A DNA stretch of 64,000 bases from NCBI GenBank assembly GCA_963920635.1, contig OY987303.1:58056278-58120277 (forward strand), given 5' to 3'. The DNA is from Pseudeuparius sepicola (Eukaryota; Arthropoda; Insecta; Coleoptera; Anthribidae). Shown here piece after piece: positions 58,250-64,000 of the stretch. The notes beneath the pieces were generated by a model. It was given only the letters and a program-made list of their open reading frames with translations. It had not been told where the DNA came from and made no database searches. Numbering within the stretch: position 1 is the stretch's first letter; the number at the start of each line of letters is the position of its first letter. The translations under genes were made by a program, and so were the position numbers.

Positions 58250-60182
58250 ATGGATATCAAAATACCTCATTATTACTTTGCATTAGTTTTGCTCTTAGAT
58301 GCATTTCTCAAAGGTAATTTTTTACTTGTACTATACACAGTGCCTCGGTTTTTAAGAATAAAACGTAAACGCTACGTACTATAAAAACTATATTTCCACG
58401 ACTATATTTTGGGAGCATTTTGTTTTATTCTGATCTCCCAAAATTTTCTTGCAGGGGAATGCACCTTGTGTTACAACTGCATCAGTCCAGTTGGAAAAGG
58501 TGCAACTTGTGACACAAATGTTCAAGTAATTCCTCCGATGAACTGTACACTTTACTGTTCTAAGCTTATAACGTCAAGTAAGTATTGGTGTTTTAAAAAA
58601 CATTGTTTCTTTATGCAGGGTGAATTAGTGTTTAAGACTACGTTTATCTCGTGACAACTCGATCGGATTGAAATGGATCCGATTGAGTTATGTCAAATCT
58701 TTTATAATTTTACGTTTACATCATCAGTATTGAATCCTACGGTTTCCAATCCTCTCTAGGGACATTAACTTATTATACTTATTCCACAGTTGGTTGGTGC
58801 ACATTCTGGCCAACTTCTGTTTGGAAATAACGGCTTGACTTGAAATTTTAAATATGATTGAATTTCAATCTGTATAGTTTACGCCGTCTATTTGAGTCCG
58901 CTCCAGTGAATTCAAACCTCTCTCAATCGGATCGAATGCGTCGAGATAAACGTAGTCATTAATGTTCACACAGTTTGTTTTATAAACTTTTTTGTTGCAG
59001 ATATTTAAGTCATACTTGTTTTTTTGGTCCCATTAGTACAGTGTTATTCATATAACATTCTAACCCCCTTAATTTTTTTGTTTTCAACTTTGGGAAAAAA
59101 AATGTAAATATGAAATTGTATAAAATGAATGTCGCGTTTCTAAGATATAGACCAAACATGTTTTTTTTATCTGAATGCCTCTTGACAGCATTTGATTTAT
59201 GTGCTGGAGCACCGTCTTGTTGCCAAACAATATTCGGTTCATTAAATTGATGCAATAGATCAGAAATTACTCCTCTTAAGATCTGTAAATATTTTAGGCC
59301 AGTTAAACCATTTTCAAAAATAGTGGATCAATTATGTGATTTCGAAAAATACCACACCAAGCATTTATTGTTCAACCTTGTCATTGAATTGAAATAAACT
59401 GTCGTGTATTTTCTGATGACCAATAGTCAGTGTTTCTTCTATTAAAAAGGCCACATGTTGTAAAAGTGGCTTCATCAGTCCACAATAGAGAATCTGTAAT
59501 AGTAATAACCGTAGGAGTAGTAATAGAATAGTAATGTCTAATGTCTAGTAGTAGTTAATAGTAGTAAGAAAATTTTACACAATTTTCATATTTACATTTT
59601 TTTTTTCAAAATTAAAAAAAAGTAAAGGGGATAGAATATGAATAACCCCGTACATCTGTCACAGAAAAAAATAAATCACCTTGTACTTATTACAATAAAA
59701 TTAATTGTCTTTTTGCATTATTTTTCTGAAAAATTAACTGAAATATTTGCTAAATAAGTAAGACTCAAAGCAGAAACCAGTTAAACAACATTGCTTTTTC
59801 CTTACTTATTTTGCCTTCCCCAAACGTTTTTAGGCCTTGCAAAACTCGACTAAAATATCCCATTGTAGGCCGTAGTAACATTATTGATGTTGCCACAAAT
59901 TTGCTGATTGAATTTCAAAAAAAAATTTCGATTTCGAAGAATATAAATAAATGATAGTTTCTGTTTTCAAGTTTCAATTTCATTGTAGGTCCAGGGCACA
60001 ACGTATCCATGCTGACTAGAGGCTGTGCCCCGAAAAATTATTGCAAAATATTGAATTCATCGAATGAAACGAGATTTTGCGAAGTTTGTCACAAGGATCG
60101 CTGCAATTCGTCAGGAAAGCCCTATGAATCAGCACTCTTACTTTGTGGACTTAGTTTGTACGTTATGAAATACTTTATCTAA
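58250..60182 (+). CDS. Ly6/uPAR-like GPI-anchored protein (three exons)
   Basis: Exons 58250-58313, 58455-58577 and 59989-60182 join in frame to 126 residues. A signal peptide (MDIKIPHYYFALVLLLDAFL) is followed by ECTLCYNC, the typical Ly6 N-terminal cysteine cluster, then TCDTN, MNCTLYC, RGCAPKNYCKI, FCEVCHKDRCNSS ending with the hallmark C-N. A hydrophobic tail (ALLLCGLSLYVMKYFI) is the GPI-attachment signal. The protein should be a membrane-tethered three-finger fold at the cell surface. About eleven cysteines in the mature part is one more than the usual ten. The second intron (1.4 kb) holds mobile DNA. The specific subfamily is not recognised. Confidence 0.92.
58614..58970. mobile_element. 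Inverted-repeat element in Ly6 intron 2
   Basis: GACTACGTTTATCTCG near 58637 pairs with CGAGATAAACGTAGTC near 58938-58953, with CGATCGGATTGAA / CTCAATCGGATCGA also inverted. Non-coding. Confidence 0.6.
59190..59515 (-). pseudogene. Tc1/mariner (IS630-like) transposase fragment in Ly6 intron 2
   Basis: On the minus strand, broken frames read SLLWTDEATFTTCGLFNRRN, NAWCGIFRNHIIDPLF, and NIVWQQDGAPAH. The order (DEATFT ... GI..NHIIGP ... WQQDGAPAH) is that of the DDE domain around the first two catalytic Asp residues. Stops and frameshifts interrupt it. Confidence 0.75.
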
Positions 60183-60769
60183 ACGAATTACAAATACTTG
60201 ATATCTATATTTGTTAGGTAGATATAGGTATTATAAGTAGCATATTGTGAAAGTCGTTAGTCATAAATATGTGTTTTTCAATGATGTGTGTTTTCTTGGT
60301 GCATAGATGACGTAACCTATCTGTGGTTGGTGCTTGAGAAATATTTGGCACAAATCCTTAAACAATCTATTATTGTTTCATCTCTTCAAAACCAGTAACC
60401 AGTAAATATCAAAATTATGCTAAAATTGAATTCTTTAACCTAAAAAAAATATATAGAAACGATATTTTTATCGCTTGCTAATTTCAAACTCATCCCCTCT
60501 CAACCACTAAAATCATGTCAAACATTCTCTCTGATTATGTACTAAAGTAAAATTAATAGGTACTATTGTGCACATATACAGGGGTATTATTTAATGCTTT
60601 TCACCACTTAACTTTTTAAATTTTAGACCTACAAAAATTGATAAAAAGTTAATAATAAATAAATTTCCTTGCGATCTTAATAGACTGATCAGAAAAACAA
60701 TAATAATTGAAAGCCTAATTTTGCAGATACGAACCAAACATATGGTTTTTTTAATGGATCACCCTGTAC
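60183..60769. other. Intergenic DNA after the Ly6 gene
   Basis: No gene recognised. It ends with a GGATCACCCTGTACA element end near 60757. Confidence 0.35.
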
Positions 60770-61335
60770 ATTATTTTATTTTAAATCTGACACCACAGCG
60801 TTACTTAATTAGAACATCCAAAAATGCCAAAATGGATAAAAAAAAATACAGGGAGTTCCATTATTTTGCAGGTTGTCAAAAATATTGAGCAAAATATAAA
60901 TTTTAAAGGAATCTGGGAAGTCAATCCCCTCAAAACAGTTGAATGGCCAATAGGACCAATCAAAGTGTTGGTGTGCAAAGATCCAATACAAAATATACAA
61001 GGTGTTTTTCTTTGTGCTCTCTGAAAGTACTGAATTTTGTGGGGTCAAAAATCGACCCAAGACAGTGTCTTGAAGACACTATAAATGAACTAATTCTAAA
61101 AGTACAGAAGCCTGCCAGTCAGTAAGTCAATATAACAACAGGAAAAGTACAGAAAATGTATCATTCTATATGAGACACTACTAGAAAGGTCCAATAATTG
61201 AAATTGTTTTTTTGGCATTTTGTAATAATTTTTTTTTTGTTTATTAATTATAAATATTGTTCTATAATTCCAGAGCACCCTTGACCTTGGCTGTATTAAG
61301 TTTCATAAAAATTTAGCATTTTGAAATGGCCCAGA
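60770..61335. repeat. Partial copy of the GTGTCCAATTTTAAAAC foldback family
   Basis: ATCTGACACCACAGCGTTAC, GGGAGTTCCATTATTTTGCAGG and CCCCTCAAAACAGTTGAATG match the interior of the copies near 7.3 and 51.0 kb, but the arms are missing. Confidence 0.6.
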
Positions 61336-61728
61336 GAAGAATATCCTGTATATTACAAGCTTTTATTTAACTTCACCTGTTAGTATGCAAGTATGCGTGG
61401 GTCGAATCTTGCAAGCTGAATTAGATTCACTTCCTAACATCCGATTGAGCTGAAATTTTGCATACATCTTTAGTTCCGGTGACAATACAATATGCAATGC
61501 TCAATATTGTAATACTTTCAAGATGGCCGCCGCTCCAAGATGGCGGGTAATGTATTTTTTGTCAACCATATTAATATGGGTATCAAATGAAAGGGCTTGA
61601 AGAGTAGAAAACGAAAAAGTTCTTCCCAAATCTTGAAATAGACCCCCAAATTTATTCTTCGCTACCAAACCGCTAACTACTGACACAACTAAGAACGATT
61701 ATTATTTTTAATTCAGTGGGGATTTGAA

Positions 61729-61783
61729 CACAGTTCATTGGTAGAGCATTGGACTGGTAACAGCGGTTGTAGCTCCCACTGGT
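61729..61783 (+). tRNA. tRNA-Thr(GGT)-like half, repeat unit 1
   Basis: GTTCATTGGTAGAGCATTGG resembles a D arm with A box, followed by the anticodon loop CTGGTAA (anticodon GGT). The anticodon stem is imperfect and no normal T arm with GGTTCRA follows, so this is a tRNA-derived remnant, not a gene. Confidence 0.4.
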
Positions 61784-62373
61784 GTCAAACATTTTGAACA
61801 TTAACATTTTTTCATTAAATTATTATTTTCGAACCTTTTTTTTGTTAAATTATTAAAAGTATAGGTAGTATTTTTTTATGAATCCCCACATGTATTAGGT
61901 TTTTTATATTAAGTATTTATGTAACATGTTAGTATGTTTTGTTATGTGAAACAATCCTGTTACTTGTTAAAAAAAATTCTTTTGTATAATAATAATCACA
62001 AATATGGTCACCTTAGCTATATGCCAGGGCCCAGGGGCTTAAGTCCCCCCAAAACAAAAGGTCTAGAACCGCCTATGATGGCCGCTGCTCCAAGATATCG
62101 GATTATCTATTTTATATCAAATGAAAGGGCTCGACGGGTAGAAAACAATAAGTTGAATGACTTCAATATGGCGGCCGCCCCAAAATGGCGGATGATGTAT
62201 TTTTTGTCATCCCCCTTAATATGGGTATCAAATGAAAGGGCTTGAAGAGTAGAAAACGAAAAAGTTCTTCCCAAATCTTGAAATAGACCCCCAAATTTAT
62301 TCTTCGCTACCAAACCGCTAACTACTGACACAACTAAGAACGATTATTATTTTTAATTCAGTGGGGATTTGAA

Positions 62374-62428
62374 CACAGTTCATTGGTAGAGCATTGGACT
62401 GGTAACAGCGGTTGTAGCTCCCACTGGT
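62374..62428 (+). tRNA. tRNA-Thr(GGT)-like half, repeat unit 2
   Basis: Essentially identical to the remnant 645 bp upstream because the whole unit is duplicated. Confidence 0.4.
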
Positions 62429-62840
62429 GTCAAACATTTTTAACATTAACATTTTTTCATTAAATTATTATTTTCGAACCTTTTTTTTGTTAAATTATTA
62501 AAAGTATAGGTAGTATTTTTTTATGAATCCCCACATGTATTAGGTTTTTTATATTAAGTATTTATGTAACATGTTAGTATGTTTTGTTATGTGAAACAAT
62601 CCTGTTACTTGTTAAAAAAAATTCTTTTGTATAATAATAATCACAAATATGGTCAGCTTAGCTATATGCCAGGGCCCAGGGGCTTAAGTCCCCCCAAAAC
62701 AAAAGGTCTAGAACCGCCTATGATGGCCGCTGCTCCAAGATATCGGATTATCTATTTTATATCAAATGAAAGGGCTCGACGGGTAGAAAACAATAAGTTG
62801 AATGACTTCAATATGGCGGCCGCCCCAAAATGGCGGACTA

Positions 62841-63130
62841 AATTTCTTTACCACCCTCCTGACATGGGAATCAAATAGGTACTAAAAAGCACAAAATAAA
62901 ATTGGAAATAAAAAACCTTTTTAAAAACAATCTTTTATTTAAGCCATGTACTAAAACGAATAAAATAAGTTTAGGTTTTCGTTAAGATAATTCAATTCAA
63001 AATGGCGACAAGTTTTTGCAAATTGAAAAGCTTGTCGCGCGAATTTAAAGAAAAAAATGCATACTTTGGCAAATAGGTACTTGCTTATCAACCAATCACT
63101 GTCCAATAAAATTAATTGGTATAGTATTTC
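62841..63130. repeat. Half copy of the AAGCTTTTATTTAA-family element
   Basis: CTTTTATTTAAGCCATGTAC, AAGTTTAGGTTTTCGTTA and GACAAGTTTTTGCAAATTGA repeat the left arm and loop near 56.4-56.6 kb, including CAACCAATCACTGTCCAATA in the loop. Confidence 0.7.
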
Positions 63131-64000
63131 TAAAGTCCCTTGGAACAGCATAAAAACCTGTGAATTTTATACGGGTGATTTCGGTTGATAAGTCTGGTAT
63201 TTTTACCAGTAGCAGAGCGTGGTAAAAGCTATGAACTAGATCGCGCCTCGTATATCACTATGTTCCAAGTGAGTTCATTTATATTTTACCAGGGTAGCTC
63301 GAGAACAGGCGCCTCGGCAATAAAATACGAGACAAAACACTTTTTTAACCATATTAGACCGCACCTGGTATTATAAGTAAAAGGAGATGAAGGAGACAGA
63401 GACGATAGATATTGTAGTAAAAACAATTGACTGCATGCTCGTCTAATATAATATATCACCAATACTTGCATGGCCTACACTGTTCGACGGCCGGCCACTT
63501 GTACAGCGACATGGGGTGGATAGGCGTGCGATAATTTCACAGATTTTAGGATATACTTGCGTAAATAGTTGTAATCGATGTGGCTTTTTAGAGACCTTTT
63601 GACAATATTGTATGGTGCATTAACCTTTACGTTGTGTTTGACGACAACCTTAAAAAACCCTTAAAAGTGAAATATTATGTTGCTTTTAGAATATGAATAT
63701 CTTTGTTGTTTTTAATAAGTTTTTTTTTATTTTCATTTTTCAGTTAAATAAAAGCTTGTAACAATATACAGGGCGATCCATTAAAAATATATGTTTTATC
63801 TATATCTGATCGGTGCATTGAGATCGCAAGGTACAACTTTCATATTTGTCATTTTTTCTAGGTCAAAAATTAAAAAAATTAACGCTCGATCAAACTTTAA
63901 ATAGTACCAGGTCTGGACTCATTCGTTACCACGTGTATCATCGTGGCCATTGGATTATTTTATCTCTTAATTATTCATAATTAAGGCATATTCAATTAGT
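63131..64000. other. Terminal intergenic DNA
   Basis: No gene recognised. GTTAAATAAAAGCTTGTAAC at about 63744 is a further end of the AAGCTTTT family, and TACAGGGCGATCC follows it at 63767. Confidence 0.4.

Larger units (their letters stand above)
61363..62840. repeat. 645-bp tandem duplication next to an AAGCTTTTATTT-family end
   Basis: AAGAACGATTATTATTTTTA occurs at 61691 and 62336, a 645-bp period; the copies run about 61500-62190 and 62145-62835 and are nearly identical. Each begins and ends in GGCGGCCGCCCCAAAATGGCGG-type sequence. The left flank carries ACAAGCTTTTATTTAACTTC, an end of the AAGCTTTT family. Confidence 0.85.

Noticed and set aside
61934..62878. Two near-identical plus-strand frames of about 100 codons
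   Set aside because: They are duplicated only because the 645-bp unit is duplicated. Their sequence (GCCGCTGCTCCAAG blocks, A-rich) does not resemble protein coding.
1..64000. CRISPR arrays, bacterial operons, ribosome binding sites
   Set aside because: Intron-containing genes and insect-type elements show a eukaryotic nuclear sequence. The tandem repeats (122 bp and 645 bp) are contiguous, not spacer-separated.

Overview
This window is nuclear DNA from an animal, almost certainly an insect. It is AT-rich, its genes are split by spliceosomal introns, and it is packed with DNA transposons, foldback (snapback) elements and many copies of short element ends reading TACAGGGTG. The protein families (long three-domain DPH6, secreted LRR protein, MYORG-like GH31 glycosidase, Ly6/uPAR protein, small secreted peptides) and the mobile elements (hAT, Tc1/mariner-IS630, P-like THAP elements) fit an insect. 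A beetle is my best guess, but the sequence does not prove the order.

Layout. 1-2.7 kb: repeats only (a 122-bp tandem triplication, a 0.6-kb foldback, a duplicated unit carrying tRNA-Pro-like sequence). 2.7-11.8 kb, minus strand: an apparently complete eight-exon DPH6 gene (676 codons; diphthamide synthesis), with most introns swollen by foldback elements. 11.8-14.5 kb: intergenic space between divergently transcribed DPH6 and RPIA. 14.5-18.4 kb, plus: two-exon ribose-5-phosphate isomerase. 18.4-23.1 kb: foldbacks and AT-rich DNA. 23.1-24.3 kb, plus: two-exon secreted leucine-rich-repeat protein. 24.4-27.2 kb: two interspersed elements. 27.2-41.95 kb, plus: twelve-exon secreted GH31 (MYORG-like) glycosidase, a 1.9-kb coding sequence spread over 14.7 kb because its introns hold a hAT element, two P-like elements, foldbacks, a MITE and decayed DNA polymerase B fragments. 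42-50 kb: repeats, including a hAT copy inserted in a mariner copy. 50.0-50.3 kb, minus: small secreted protein gene. 50.5-55.8 kb: nested elements. 55.9-56.1 kb, minus: second small secreted peptide. 58.25-60.2 kb, plus: three-exon Ly6-like gene. 60.2-64 kb: repeats, including a 645-bp tandem duplication with tRNA-Thr-like sequence.

The host genes are unrelated housekeeping or secreted-protein genes; I see no gene cluster or shared pathway. For the four spliced genes, exon joins were chosen by hand from GT/AG sites. Every join keeps the reading frame and the totals divide exactly into codons (677, 270, 369, 625 and 127 codons including stop, for DPH6, RPIA, LRR, GH31 and Ly6).

The most unusual material is in the mobile DNA: two P-superfamily insertions in one gene, each with a 9-bp GG-starting target duplication and one exactly at a splice donor; a 1.67-kb foldback in DPH6 intron 1 whose loop is an intact cysteine-rich (CXC-like) reading frame; a three-level nest at 50.6-53.1 kb whose terminal repeats carry a hammerhead-like core; and short polymerase B remnants starting at the same point in two introns.
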